A stretch of 64,000 nt of DNA from Candidatus Gastranaerophilales bacterium (GCA_944323985.1 CALUUP010000005.1:1-64000), one strand, 5' to 3'; shown: positions 7,712 to 16,675, counted from the stretch's first letter. The notes: generated from the sequence alone by a model not told the origin. Numbers and translations: made by a program.

Positions 7712-8340
7712 CGTCTACCCCAAAATCTAGCCCAAAAACTTTTTGATTCATGACTTTCAAGCTGTTCTATCCTTTGAGAAAGTTCTTTATTATGTTCCAA
7801 CAATTCTTTTACTTGTTTTGCTAAAATCTCATTATCTCTTTTATATCCACCTGCTTCAATTAATTGAGATGTAAAATTAGAATTCTTAATATCATCACTA
7901 ATTTTCTTAGCAACAGCTTCCGCTAACATCTGTAAAGTCTGACTAGATACATCTAATGTAAAACTCTTACCTGAAGGTGTTGTTTCAACTGGCAAATCTT
8001 CTTTTGTAACAAGCTCAGTTGACTCATTTTCATTATTACTATTTTCATTAAGCAGATCGCTAACCATTATAGGTTGAATACTCTTTTCTTCAGTTTTTTC
8101 AATCTTTGCTTCCATCCTTGACAACTTTGTTATTATTTGCTCATCACTATAACCTTGAGCCTTTAAAGAAATACCTTTCTTTATCTTTTCTAAAGCCAAA
8201 TCATCATAAAATTCTAAACCATTTTCATCTTCATATATAGATTCTATCTTCCAATCTTCTAAAAATAAATCCAAGGAGTGTTGATCAATATAATAATTTT
8301 CAGCATTCAAACTTTTTAATATTGATTCTCTATTAAACAT
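7708..8340 (-). CDS. MerR-like HTH plus coiled-coil protein
   Basis: A 210-residue protein with three visible parts. Residues about 15-72 resemble a MerR-type winged helix (DQHSLDLFLEDW...LEKIKKGISLKAQGYSDEQI, split here). Residues 75-130 are an acidic, Asn/Ser-rich linker. Residues 135-200 form a coiled coil (LAKQVKELLEHNKELSQRI) ending in a Trp/Arg tail, FWARFWGRR, that could touch membrane or nucleic acid. The layout recalls RacA-type DNA-anchoring proteins of Firmicutes, but I cannot show homology. Ribosome site AAAGGGG precedes the ATG. The downstream YkgJ gene overlaps it by 4 nt. Confidence 0.6.
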   Translation of the reverse strand: MFNRESILKSLNAENYYIDQHSLDLFLEDWKIESIYEDENGLEFYDDLALEKIKKGISLKAQGYSDEQIITKLSRMEAKIEKTEEKSIQPIMVSDLLNENSNNENESTELVTKEDLPVETTPSGKSFTLDVSSQTLQMLAEAVAKKISDDIKNSNFTSQLIEAGGYKRDNEILAKQVKELLEHNKELSQRIEQLESHESKSFWARFWGRR

Positions 8341-8380
8341 CTTTAAACCCCTTTCCCAGACGAAATATTCCCTAATAATA

Positions 8381-8827
8381 TTATCTTCTAACTAACCTTG
8401 CCAGATCTCTTTCCTGTGATTTTTTAGTTAAAGCTTCTCTTTTGTCATAAAGCTTTTTACCTTTTGCAAGACCTATTTCAAGTTTAGCAAAACCATTCGA
8501 TAAAAACAATTCTAAAGGAATAATTGTTACACCATCTTTTTTCACTTTATCCAACATCTTTAAAATTTCTCTTTTTTGCAAAAGTAACTTTCTAACTCTA
8601 TCAGGTTTGTGATTAAATCTATTACCCTGCTCATAAGGAGAAATATGCATACCATATAAAAACACTTCATTATCTTCAATTTTTGCAAAAGAATCTTTCA
8701 AATTGACCATTCCTTTTCTGATAGACTTTATCTCAGTTCCTGTTAAAACAAGCCCTGCAACAAATTTATCAAAAATCAAAAAATCATGAAATGCTTTTCT
8801 ATTAACTGATATACTTTTCTTATTCAT
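8381..8827 (-). CDS. smpB: SsrA-binding protein SmpB
   Basis: A 148-residue SmpB, the tmRNA partner that carries SsrA RNA to stalled ribosomes for trans-translation. Conserved blocks: NRKAFHDFLI near residue 7, LTGTEIKSIRKG near 27, HISPYEQGN near 60, and the basic C-terminal tail KKLYDKREALTKKSQERDLAR (split: KKLYDKREAL then TKKSQERD), which enters the mRNA channel. Length is slightly under the usual 150-160. ATG at 8827 matches the family; an in-frame TTG at 8845 lies upstream of the promoter hexamer and is rejected. No tmRNA gene is seen in the window. Confidence 0.93.
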   Translation of the reverse strand: MNKKSISVNRKAFHDFLIFDKFVAGLVLTGTEIKSIRKGMVNLKDSFAKIEDNEVFLYGMHISPYEQGNRFNHKPDRVRKLLLQKREILKMLDKVKKDGVTIIPLELFLSNGFAKLEIGLAKGKKLYDKREALTKKSQERDLARLVRR

Positions 8828-8833
8828 AAGAGC

Positions 8834-8862
8834 ATTATAATGCAAATAAATAGGTTTGTATA
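8834..8862 (-). promoter_or_regulatory. Promoter for smpB, predicted leaderless
   Basis: Minus strand: TATACA (8862-8857), 17-bp spacer, TATAAT (8839-8834), then GCTCTT and the ATG of smpB. The 40-bp gap after topA holds this promoter and no ribosome binding site. Confidence 0.6.
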
Positions 8863-8867
8863 GTAAA

Positions 8868-11168
8868 TCACCCTTCAGAATTAGAATCTAAAGAAGGCAT
8901 TTCCTTTTTATAAGAACAAGTTTTATTCGAACAAACCTCAAAAAGTCCATTTTTAGTATTCTTTTTCAAAAGTAATTCACCACATTCTGGACAAACATTC
9001 CCAGTAGGTTCATCCCAAAGTGCATATGAACATTCCGGATATCTGTTACACCCATAAAAAACCTTACCATACTTAGATTTTTTCTCTATAATAACGCCCT
9101 CTCCACACTTAGGACACTTTACACCTGTAGAGCGAACATATTTTTTACGATTCCAACATTCCTTACACTCTAAATACTTACCATAAGGACCAACTTTCAT
9201 AACCATTTCACCGGAACACTTCTCACATTTTTCATCAACTGTTTGAGAGACTTTGTCTTCTCCTTCTACACTATCCAATTCCATACTACTATTTAAAGAA
9301 ATAATAGTCTTACATTCCGGATACCCTGAACATCCCAAAAACTGTGTTCCAAAACGACTTGTTTTAACAAGCATAACTTTCCCACAATTAGGACACTTTT
9401 TATCGCTTTCTATTACTACCTTTTGAGCGGTTTTCATAACGGAATTCACAACTTCCATAAAAGGAGAATAGAACTCTTTCAAAACAACATTCCACACTGC
9501 TTTCTTTTCAGCAATCAAATCAAGCTTTTCTTCCATGCCTGCAGTAAATTTATAATCCATAATATCAGCAAACTGACTAACGAGCTGCTTACATACCGTT
9601 CTGCCTAAAAGAGTCGGAACCAAAGCCTTATCCTTCTTTTCTACATATTTTCTTGTCTGAATAACAGTAATAATAGTAGCATATGTAGAAGGTCTACCAA
9701 TTCCATGTTCTTCCAAAGCCTTAACTAAAGAAGCTTCATTATATCTTGGAGGCGGCTGAGTAAAATGTTGTTTTGGCTGAATTTCCTTACACTTAACTTT
9801 ATCACCTTTTTCTAAATCAGGAATTTTTGCATCAGCTTCTTTTTCATCTTCTTCTGCATCATTATAAAGTTTCAAAAAACCATCAAATAAAATCTTACTT
9901 GTACCAGCCTTCAAATTATAATCTCCGGCTTTTATATCAATAGTTTTATTAGCAATTTCAGCAGGAGCCATCTGAGAAGACATAAATTTTTCCCAAATCA
10001 ATTTATATAATTTATACTGCTCTGCTGATAAATACTGTTTTATACTTTCAGGAGTTCTTTCAGGATAAGAAGGTCTAATTGCTTCGTGAGCATCCTGTAC
10101 GTTTTGTTTACCTTTAACATAAACATTTGTAGTTGAAGGATAATACTTTTCACCATAGTTTTGAATAATAAAATCTTTTGCCATCTGATGAGCATCATCT
10201 GAGATTCTGACACTATCAGTTCTCATATAAGTGATTAAACCAACAGGAGTCCCATCTATTTCTATACCTTCATACAATTTTTGAGCAACTTGCATCGTTT
10301 TTGAAACACCAAACCCCAACTTTGAACTTGCTGCTCTTTGTAATGTTGATGTTATAAATGGTGCCGTCGGTTTTCTCTTTGTTTCCTTTTTAGTAACTTT
10401 ATCAACTTCAAATTCTGTTTCAGGATTAAGAAGAAACTCTTTTACTTTATTAGCTTCTTCTTCATTATTAATCTCTAATTTTTTATTCTTATATTTATTA
10501 ACCTCTGCCTCAAAAAGCTTTCCATCCTTATCCATAATGGTATGAATAGACCAATACTCTTTTGGCACAAAAGCTTCTATTTCTTCTTCTCTCTCACAAA
10601 TCATTCTTAAAGCAACAGACTGAACTCTACCTGCTGACAAACGATAATTCCCTAATTGCTTCCATAGTACAGGAGATAATTTATAACCTACAAGCTTATC
10701 TAAAATTTGTCTTGTCTGTTGAGCTTTAACTTTATCCATATCAATTTGACGAGAATGTTCTACAGCGTATTTTACAGCCTTTGGAGTAATTTCATTAAAC
10801 TCAATTCTAAAAACTTTATCATCCGGCACTTCCAATAATTCTCTAACGTGCCAAGCTATAGCCTCTCCCTCTCTATCAGGGTCGGATGCTAAATATATTT
10901 TATCAGAACGCTTTGCTAATTCGTTTAATTTTGTTACAACTTTCTTTTTTTCAGGAATTATAACATACGTAGGTTTAAAATCATTATTAACATCAAAACC
11001 TAAAACATTTTCCGGCAAATTTCTAACATGACCAAAACTAGCTTCTATCTGATAGCTATCTCCTAAAATCTTTTTTATAGTCTTTGATTTTGCAGGAGAC
11101 TCAACTATTACTAAAGCTTTTTCCTTCTTTGATTTAGTTGATTTTTTCTCACTTACGGCTGCTGTCAT
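8868..11168 (-). CDS. topA: DNA topoisomerase I
   Basis: A 766-residue type IA topoisomerase that relaxes negative supercoils. The Toprim domain opens with ALVIVESPAKSKTI near residue 18 and carries the acidic triad SDPDREGEAIAWH near 95. The catalytic Tyr lies in GLITYMRTDS near 308. The C-terminus has four topoisomerase zinc ribbons, each with paired Cys (starting CPNCGKV, CEKCSGE, CPKCGEG and CPECGEL). Length and order are normal. It is the last gene of the lptC-lptA-TPR-dprA-topA operon: its ATG overlaps the dprA stop as ATGA. dprA-topA adjacency is widespread among bacteria. Confidence 0.95.
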   Translation of the reverse strand: MTAAVSEKKSTKSKKEKALVIVESPAKSKTIKKILGDSYQIEASFGHVRNLPENVLGFDVNNDFKPTYVIIPEKKKVVTKLNELAKRSDKIYLASDPDREGEAIAWHVRELLEVPDDKVFRIEFNEITPKAVKYAVEHSRQIDMDKVKAQQTRQILDKLVGYKLSPVLWKQLGNYRLSAGRVQSVALRMICEREEEIEAFVPKEYWSIHTIMDKDGKLFEAEVNKYKNKKLEINNEEEANKVKEFLLNPETEFEVDKVTKKETKRKPTAPFITSTLQRAASSKLGFGVSKTMQVAQKLYEGIEIDGTPVGLITYMRTDSVRISDDAHQMAKDFIIQNYGEKYYPSTTNVYVKGKQNVQDAHEAIRPSYPERTPESIKQYLSAEQYKLYKLIWEKFMSSQMAPAEIANKTIDIKAGDYNLKAGTSKILFDGFLKLYNDAEEDEKEADAKIPDLEKGDKVKCKEIQPKQHFTQPPPRYNEASLVKALEEHGIGRPSTYATIITVIQTRKYVEKKDKALVPTLLGRTVCKQLVSQFADIMDYKFTAGMEEKLDLIAEKKAVWNVVLKEFYSPFMEVVNSVMKTAQKVVIESDKKCPNCGKVMLVKTSRFGTQFLGCSGYPECKTIISLNSSMELDSVEGEDKVSQTVDEKCEKCSGEMVMKVGPYGKYLECKECWNRKKYVRSTGVKCPKCGEGVIIEKKSKYGKVFYGCNRYPECSYALWDEPTGNVCPECGELLLKKNTKNGLFEVCSNKTCSYKKEMPSLDSNSEG

Positions 11169-12241
11169 GCTTTTTTATACCTATCACCCTCTACTTGTAT
11201 AATTAAACCCTTTATTTCCATCATCGTTAAAAGAGTTAATAACTCTGATGTTTCCATTTTTACTACAGACTGTATTTCATCAAACCCCTTTGGTTCAATT
11301 TCTATTATATCAAAAACTATTTTTTCTATACTATTAAGTTCTATTTTTTCTTCAGACTTGTTTACAACTTCCCAACCTAAATAATTCAATATATCTTCAC
11401 CAGTTGTTACAATACTTGCTCCATCTTTAATTAACTTATAAATCCCCTCCGTATTTGAATTATTAATAGCTCCCGGAATACACATAAGCTCACGCCCTTG
11501 CTCTAAAGTTAGATTAGCAGAAATTAAAGCACCGCTTTTTAATGCCGCCTCACCAACTACAGTTCCATAACTTAATCCGGTAACAATCCTATTCCTTTCC
11601 GGAAAACGAAATTTCAAAGGCTCAAACGTTGGATAGTACTCAGTTATGACAGCCCCACAGCCTGACTCAATTTGCTCATAAAGAGCCTTATTTGTACTTG
11701 GGTATGTAAAATCTAAACCACTTGCAATAACACCTACTGTTTTCAAATTATTATCAATGGCACTTTTATGAGACACAGCATCAATACCTGCAGCAAGACC
11801 TGATACGATACAGACATCAGTGTTCGATAAATCCGAAATAACTTTATTTACCCCTTCTTTTCCATTAAAACTAGCTTTTCTTGAACCAACAAATGCAACT
11901 GTTTTTTCTAAATTACAAGAAAATAAATCACCTTTATAATACAAAGTCATTGGAGGATTAGAAATTTGAGAAAGCATATAAGGATAATTTTCATCCTCAT
12001 AAGTTAAAACATTTATTCCACGTTTTTGAACTTCTTCAAAAGCCTTATCAGGAACAATAACTTTTTTCTTTTCAATAAAATTTTCAGCCTTTCTTACACT
12101 CAACCCATCTATTTGTTTTAAATCTGAAAGTTTAGCATTAAAAGCGACTTCTATATCACCAAAATAATCATATAGAGATTTGATAAAAGTAGAGCTAAGT
12201 TGTTCTATTGCAGAAAAAGCTACCCAATATTTTGTTTTCAT
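11165..12241 (-). CDS. dprA: DNA-processing protein DprA
   Basis: A 358-residue DprA/Smf protein, which protects incoming single-stranded DNA and loads RecA during natural transformation. An N-terminal helical HhH/SAM-like region (KQIDGLSVRKAENFIE near 43) is followed by the Rossmann core: VAFVGSRKAS near 115, SGLAAGIDAVSHKSA near 145, FRFPERNRIVTGLS near 205 and GALISANLTLEQGRE near 229. The C-terminal 60 residues fit the winged-helix DML1-like domain. The start overlaps the upstream TPR stop by 4 nt (ATGA). With comM at 4633 it suggests a competence or recombination capacity. Confidence 0.93.
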   Translation of the reverse strand: MKTKYWVAFSAIEQLSSTFIKSLYDYFGDIEVAFNAKLSDLKQIDGLSVRKAENFIEKKKVIVPDKAFEEVQKRGINVLTYEDENYPYMLSQISNPPMTLYYKGDLFSCNLEKTVAFVGSRKASFNGKEGVNKVISDLSNTDVCIVSGLAAGIDAVSHKSAIDNNLKTVGVIASGLDFTYPSTNKALYEQIESGCGAVITEYYPTFEPLKFRFPERNRIVTGLSYGTVVGEAALKSGALISANLTLEQGRELMCIPGAINNSNTEGIYKLIKDGASIVTTGEDILNYLGWEVVNKSEEKIELNSIEKIVFDIIEIEPKGFDEIQSVVKMETSELLTLLTMMEIKGLIIQVEGDRYKKA

Positions 12242-13005
12242 CTTTTTGCTTTAATTCTCTCTATCAATTTAGAAACACTATCCTTTTCTTCTTTAGGAAT
12301 ATCAAAATTAATATAATCTTCAAAATATTCAATAGCATCGTCAAAATCTTCTCTTGCAAGAAATAAAATCCCAACTTTCTTATAAGCAAGAGTAAATTTA
12401 TCATTAACCGCAATTGCTTTTAAATAATTAGAAATTGCTTTATCTATTTCATTATTAGCTTCATAAGCTTGCGCTAAAGAATAATACAATAATTCATTAT
12501 TTTCTTTATACTCAATAACATTCTCAAAATTAGAAATAGCACTTTCATAATCACCCAACTCAAAAAACACATGACCTAAATCATAATAAGCATCATAATT
12601 TTCAGGTTCCCCATCTAAAACTCTTTCTAATTCAATAATAGCATCTTCCCATCTTTGATCTTCAATATAAACTCTTGCAAGCAAATGTGCAATGGTTAAA
12701 TTATCTTGTAATTCATAACTTCCTCTTTGCAAAGTACCAAGAGCAGAAGGTACATCACCTGCTTTATAATACAAATCAGATAAATTTATATAAGCTTGAG
12801 CTAATTCAGGATCCAATTCTATAGCTTTTGTATAAAAATTTTCAGCTTGTTCAAAATTACCTATACAAGAATAAGCCACTCCTAAATTATTGTAAACATC
12901 CGCATTATCAGGTTCAGTTTCTAAAACAGAACTAAACGCATCAATAGCTTCTTGATATTTTCTTTCTTTAAAAAGGCTCATAGCCTTATCTATTTTTTCA
13001 GACAT
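12238..13005 (-). CDS. TPR-repeat protein
   Basis: A 255-residue protein built almost entirely of tetratricopeptide repeats, about seven in tandem from residue 5 to 245; clear units include YNNLGVAYSCIGNFEQAENF and YYDLGHVFFELGDYESAI. No signal peptide or membrane segment, so probably cytoplasmic or inner-face scaffold. It sits between lptA and dprA with a 1-nt overlap at each side type (TAATG upstream, ATGA downstream), so it is made with the LPS-transport proteins; a scaffold role there is inference. Confidence 0.85.
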   Translation of the reverse strand: MSEKIDKAMSLFKERKYQEAIDAFSSVLETEPDNADVYNNLGVAYSCIGNFEQAENFYTKAIELDPELAQAYINLSDLYYKAGDVPSALGTLQRGSYELQDNLTIAHLLARVYIEDQRWEDAIIELERVLDGEPENYDAYYDLGHVFFELGDYESAISNFENVIEYKENNELLYYSLAQAYEANNEIDKAISNYLKAIAVNDKFTLAYKKVGILFLAREDFDDAIEYFEDYINFDIPKEEKDSVSKLIERIKAKR

Positions 13006-13961
13006 TACAAATCCTCTTCATCTTTTGTATCTATATTATGAATAATAGTTCTAACATTTCCTTCTGCAACAAAATCCTTAGGATCCATTGTCATCTTTAT
13101 CTTATCAGCGATAATATCTTTATCTTGTTGAACAATTTTTGAACGACCTACAAAATAAACTTCATTAGGCTTGCCTGTTTCTTCGTTAGGAAAAACAGAT
13201 ACTTTAGGACCTTGAGCATAATAATCATCATACCAAATTTTTACATGTCCGCTTCCAACATAAGAATTTTGTTTCTTATGATATTGTTGATAATCAGAAT
13301 GAATAATTAATTTCTTACCGTCATCCGAAATTGCAACTGTTTTAGTATTACCTGAAACACTCATTTCTTCGGTTATAGGATTATAAATAAAATGATGCCC
13401 TTCAGATTCATTTTGAGCCTGCTTAACTTTCGCATTACCGATCAAATCAATACGTTGCAAACCACCTTTTTGATCCGCTATTATAACAGCCTTATCAGAA
13501 AATGTATCAATATCTTTATATTTTATAGTAACAGCACCTGTAGCTACCATTACGCTGCTTTTTGTATCATATTCTTGTGCATCTGCATTAATTACAACTA
13601 TAGGAGTATTACCTTCCGTAATAATAGATTGAGACTCACCTTCGGCTCTCACAACTTTATTAATTAATGAAACCTTTAATATATTTGCCTTTACTTCTCT
13701 TTTCTTATTTTCATTAATTTCATAAGCATATGGTTTATCATAAAAAGTTGCAGTATCCAATTTATTATTTCTACGAATAGAAACATCCGCTTTTGGACTT
13801 TCCACAGTTAAATTATCCAACTTAACTTTTACACCACCATCGAGTTTAATTTTTCTTTCTTCATTAGAAAAAGTTTGAGTTTTAGATTCAATAATTAAAT
13901 CCGAAGAAAAAACCGCTAAACTTGATAATATTAATAACGCAAAAACTAGAAATCTTTTCAT
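13005..13961 (-). CDS. lptA: LptA/OstA-family LPS transport protein
   Basis: A 318-residue periplasmic protein with a Sec signal (MKRFLVFALLILSSLAVFSS) and repeated beta-strand OstA/LptA folds: one near residues 22-110 (KLDGGVKVKLDNLTVESPKAD) and further units to 310 (ATGAVTIKYKDIDTFSDKA and GSGHVKIWYDDYYAQGPK). LptA bridges inner and outer membrane as a beta-jellyroll filament carrying LPS. At 318 residues it is about twice the length of E. coli LptA, as in several cyanobacterium-like lineages, suggesting two fused or repeated OstA units. Good ribosome site GAGGATAAATA; the start overlaps the lptC stop (TAATG). Confidence 0.85.
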   Translation of the reverse strand: MKRFLVFALLILSSLAVFSSDLIIESKTQTFSNEERKIKLDGGVKVKLDNLTVESPKADVSIRRNNKLDTATFYDKPYAYEINENKKREVKANILKVSLINKVVRAEGESQSIITEGNTPIVVINADAQEYDTKSSVMVATGAVTIKYKDIDTFSDKAVIIADQKGGLQRIDLIGNAKVKQAQNESEGHHFIYNPITEEMSVSGNTKTVAISDDGKKLIIHSDYQQYHKKQNSYVGSGHVKIWYDDYYAQGPKVSVFPNEETGKPNEVYFVGRSKIVQQDKDIIADKIKMTMDPKDFVAEGNVRTIIHNIDTKDEEDL

Positions 13962-14563
13962 TATTTATCCTCATAAATTTTAGTTTTAGTATTTCCAACT
14001 ATTTTAAACTTTTCATATCCAACACCAATATAACCTTTATCTGCTGTTGCAATCATTTCATTATTTTTCTTAATCAAAACGTGTCCTTCCGCGACAGTTT
14101 CTTTATCAGACCCAGACCAAGTCAATTTATCGGTATTTAAAGAAGTATTATCCTTCAACACGATATAAGTATTATCATAAAGAGTTATTACACCCGTTTT
14201 TTCATCATAAGTTCCTTTAGAAGATTGAAAACTCATCGCAACCTCATTTTTTTGATAAAAATTCCCAATAACATTGTTTAAAGTTGCTACACTATGATCA
14301 TTACTATAATTACCGGTTTCTCCATATATTTCAAAATATTTATTACCATCTTTTGTTTCAGTAATAATGATACCTACAGCATCAACCTTCTGTTCATCCT
14401 CTTTTCCTTTAATTTGAGAACGATTAAAATTAGCTGTAATAACACCTGCTGAAATAAACGCCCAAGACATAACAAATACAACTAAAAAAATCGCAATCAC
14501 ATATGAACGTTTTTTCTTATCTATTTTATTAAATCTCTCATAAAATTTCTTTAAAAATTCCAT
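13961..14563 (-). CDS. lptC: LptC-like LPS export protein
   Basis: A 200-residue bitopic protein: cytoplasmic basic head, one membrane helix (VIAIFLVVFVMSWAFISAG near 23-41), then a periplasmic beta-rich domain with OstA-like strands (ATLNNVIGNFYQKNEVAMSF, then TVAEGHVLIKKNNEMIATAD). LptC passes LPS from the LptBFG extractor to LptA. It is directly followed by lptA, which supports the call. First gene of its operon, with a near-consensus promoter ending 6 nt before the ATG and no ribosome binding site. Confidence 0.82.
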   Translation of the reverse strand: MEFLKKFYERFNKIDKKKRSYVIAIFLVVFVMSWAFISAGVITANFNRSQIKGKEDEQKVDAVGIIITETKDGNKYFEIYGETGNYSNDHSVATLNNVIGNFYQKNEVAMSFQSSKGTYDEKTGVITLYDNTYIVLKDNTSLNTDKLTWSGSDKETVAEGHVLIKKNNEMIATADKGYIGVGYEKFKIVGNTKTKIYEDK

Positions 14564-14569
14564 AGAAAC

Positions 14570-14598
14570 ATTCTACCATAGTAAAAAAGGTATATCAA
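14570..14598 (-). promoter_or_regulatory. Promoter of the lptC-lptA-TPR-dprA-topA operon, predicted leaderless
   Basis: Minus strand: TTGATA (14598-14593), exactly 17 bp, TAGAAT (14575-14570), then GTTTCT and ATG at 14563. Both hexamers match the vegetative consensus at five of six bases. This is one of the clearest of the leaderless-type promoters in the window. Confidence 0.7.
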
Positions 14599-14612
14599 TT
14601 TAATTCAGGAAA

Positions 14613-15773
14613 TTACAAGATATAATCTTTTGTTTTCAATGCTAAAATTTTTTCAACTTCATCTTTATTTTGCGTTGAACCAAATATAACTGCAAACAAA
14701 GGATTATTTCTATAATCAATACGCCTTACTTCTAAAACATTTGAATAATTAGCCAAAAATCTTTCATATTCAAACCCTTTTATCTTAGATCTATCAATTC
14801 CAACAGGAACTTCTGCCATTGAAAAATAAAAAACTTCTTTTCCAGAGTTAGCTAAAATTTTATTCCAATCAGGTTTTTTCTGATTATAGAAACAATCATA
14901 AACATTAATTCCCCAAGCATATTTTGCAACATCAGTAGTACACCAGCCTGCAAATCTCATCGGATTAACTTCTATTGGAATAATTTTTCCATCCTCTCTA
15001 ACCCTCAATTCAATATGCATTGGGAAATTTTTAATTCCTTTAGCTTCACCAATTTCTCTCAACAATATTGAAAATTTCGCCATATACTTTATCATAATAC
15101 CTGCAGACATAAGATAAATTCTATCACTAACGTCTTTTGAATTTAAAAATGGATGTTGAAAAATATTTAAAATAACAGGTTCACCATCTCTATCATAATA
15201 AGCATCTACAGCAAACTCTTCACCCTCAATCAATTCTTCAATAATAAAATTTGAAGAATCAACAACATTTTTAGGGTACAAATTTCTAACAGATTTCATC
15301 TCAGAATCTATCTGAGCAATAGCCTCTCTCCATTCTTTATCATCTCTAACCGTATGAACACCAAAACTTAAAAAACCTACAGCTGGTTTCAATACTATCG
15401 GAAATTTTATACCATCTGAAGTCATTGTTTTCAAATCTTCATATTTAACGGACTGAAAATAAAAATCAGGATATATTTCTTTCAATAATTCTCTAAACTC
15501 AATCTTATCCTTAAAAATTCTTATATAATCCGCAAGATTGGAATTTGGTAAATTTTCTAAAACCCAAGATATAGAATTTTCAGAATTCGAATAAATCAAA
15601 GGATATTCCTGAGATAAATAATAATTTTTAGCTACCCCAGAAGATATAATATCAAAAGCACCGTCTTCAATATCAGCCTCCCTAACAGATTGATTATCTA
15701 AAACCGCCCAATCATTCTGTACAATCGTATCTATCAAAAATTCTGACACATAAGGTTTCTCTAAAATTATCAT
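14613..15773 (-). CDS. ATP-grasp enzyme of unknown substrate
   Basis: A 386-residue ATP-grasp protein, a family that forms amide, thioester or similar bonds through an acylphosphate. ATP-binding strands are visible at FPIVLKPAVGFLSFGV near 122 (glycine-rich loop and Lys) and FIIEELIEGEEFAVDAYYD near 175; the metal-binding end is MHIELRVREDGKIIPIEVNPMRF near 250 (shown in two parts: MHIELRVRED, IPIEVNPMRF). The first 100 residues form the pre-ATP-grasp domain. Substrate unknown; peptide or cofactor ligation are both possible. SD GGAAGGAATGG fixes the ATG. It has its own promoter and no functional neighbour. Confidence 0.75.
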   Translation of the reverse strand: MIILEKPYVSEFLIDTIVQNDWAVLDNQSVREADIEDGAFDIISSGVAKNYYLSQEYPLIYSNSENSISWVLENLPNSNLADYIRIFKDKIEFRELLKEIYPDFYFQSVKYEDLKTMTSDGIKFPIVLKPAVGFLSFGVHTVRDDKEWREAIAQIDSEMKSVRNLYPKNVVDSSNFIIEELIEGEEFAVDAYYDRDGEPVILNIFQHPFLNSKDVSDRIYLMSAGIMIKYMAKFSILLREIGEAKGIKNFPMHIELRVREDGKIIPIEVNPMRFAGWCTTDVAKYAWGINVYDCFYNQKKPDWNKILANSGKEVFYFSMAEVPVGIDRSKIKGFEYERFLANYSNVLEVRRIDYRNNPLFAVIFGSTQNKDEVEKILALKTKDYIL

Positions 15774-15812
15774 AAAACACCATTCCTTCCGATAGGCATA
15801 TTATAATACAAA

Positions 15813-15843
15813 AACGTTGAACCTGTACATAAAGTTCAACGTT
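15813..15843 (-). terminator. Intrinsic terminator downstream of the second prepilin gene
   Basis: AACGTTGAAC (15813-15822) and GTTCAACGTT (15834-15843) form a perfect 10-bp stem with an 11-nt loop. In the minus direction a T-rich tract (TTTTTGTATT) follows. The TATAAT of the next gene's promoter begins within the same tract. Confidence 0.8.
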
Positions 15844-15868
15844 CTCAGCAACAATATTTAAACCAAAA

Positions 15869-16612
15869 TTAATAAATAACTTTTTGGCTATTTTCTAAAA
15901 CAGAACCAGCACAAGTCCAACCGGAAGTCACCGCTTCTTCATTACATTTATCAGATGAACCACTGTACCAATTATATGCTGAATTCAATTCATCATCACT
16001 TGACCAACCATTTCCTCCAATTGGTTTTAAAGAACCATCAGCATACATTGCAAATACAAAAGCATCTCTGCCAATCTTATTTGGCTTAGCTAATCCATTT
16101 ATATCAATTACTACCAAACCTCTAAATCTTTGATATACAGAAAGTGTTACATCACCAGAATCCTCTACCGGATGAATTGCATACAAAAAGCCGTCCTTTG
16201 ACAAACCATAATGATCTAATGCGCCAGTTACATATTCAGAATATGAATCAGGAGCTCCTGTCGAAGGACTTTCATTATTGTAGTTTTTTAGCATATCCGA
16301 ATATACTTGCCCACCTTCTATTTCTTTATAATAAGACATTTTCATATATTTTGATAAATTATTTATGTAATTAACAACATCATCATCACTATCACCAACA
16401 AAAGCATTTGCGCCATCTAAAGTTTCAGCACCTGCTTCCATCATCATATTTTGATTTGCTATTTCAAAAGCTGAAACTGCTTTTGCTAACTTCGGACCAA
16501 CCTGTGCCGTACCAGTATTTTGTATAAGAACAGGAGTTGTTAAAGCTGATATAACACCTATTATACCTAATGTTATAAGAACTTCTGCCAATGTAAAGCC
16601 AAATTTTTTCAT
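15869..16612 (-). CDS. Prepilin-type protein, second orphan
   Basis: A 247-residue prepilin-like protein with leader MKKFG followed by FTLAEVLITLGIIGVISAL; cleavage is expected after Gly5 and Glu is at +5. The N-terminus is nearly identical to that of the gene at 3866, but the globular part differs: it has AVSAFEIANQNMMM (helix), DINGLAKPNKIGRDAFVFA near 185 (a motif shared by many such pilin-like proteins) and two Cys near the end (KCNEE...WTCAGS). Substrate or filament unknown. Ribosome site AGGAGAGAG; a TATAAT at 16650-16645 is a likely -10. Confidence 0.85.
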   Translation of the reverse strand: MKKFGFTLAEVLITLGIIGVISALTTPVLIQNTGTAQVGPKLAKAVSAFEIANQNMMMEAGAETLDGANAFVGDSDDDVVNYINNLSKYMKMSYYKEIEGGQVYSDMLKNYNNESPSTGAPDSYSEYVTGALDHYGLSKDGFLYAIHPVEDSGDVTLSVYQRFRGLVVIDINGLAKPNKIGRDAFVFAMYADGSLKPIGGNGWSSDDELNSAYNWYSGSSDKCNEEAVTSGWTCAGSVLENSQKVIY

Positions 16613-16675
16613 ATAAATCTCTCTCCTAATACTACTTCCTCATTATTATAACATAATTTTTACTTTTTGCATAAA

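Noticed and set aside
13392-14140. Plus-strand ORFs over lptA/lptC
   Set aside because: Low-complexity Ile/Phe-rich antisense translations; the minus-strand genes have overlapping starts and family motifs.
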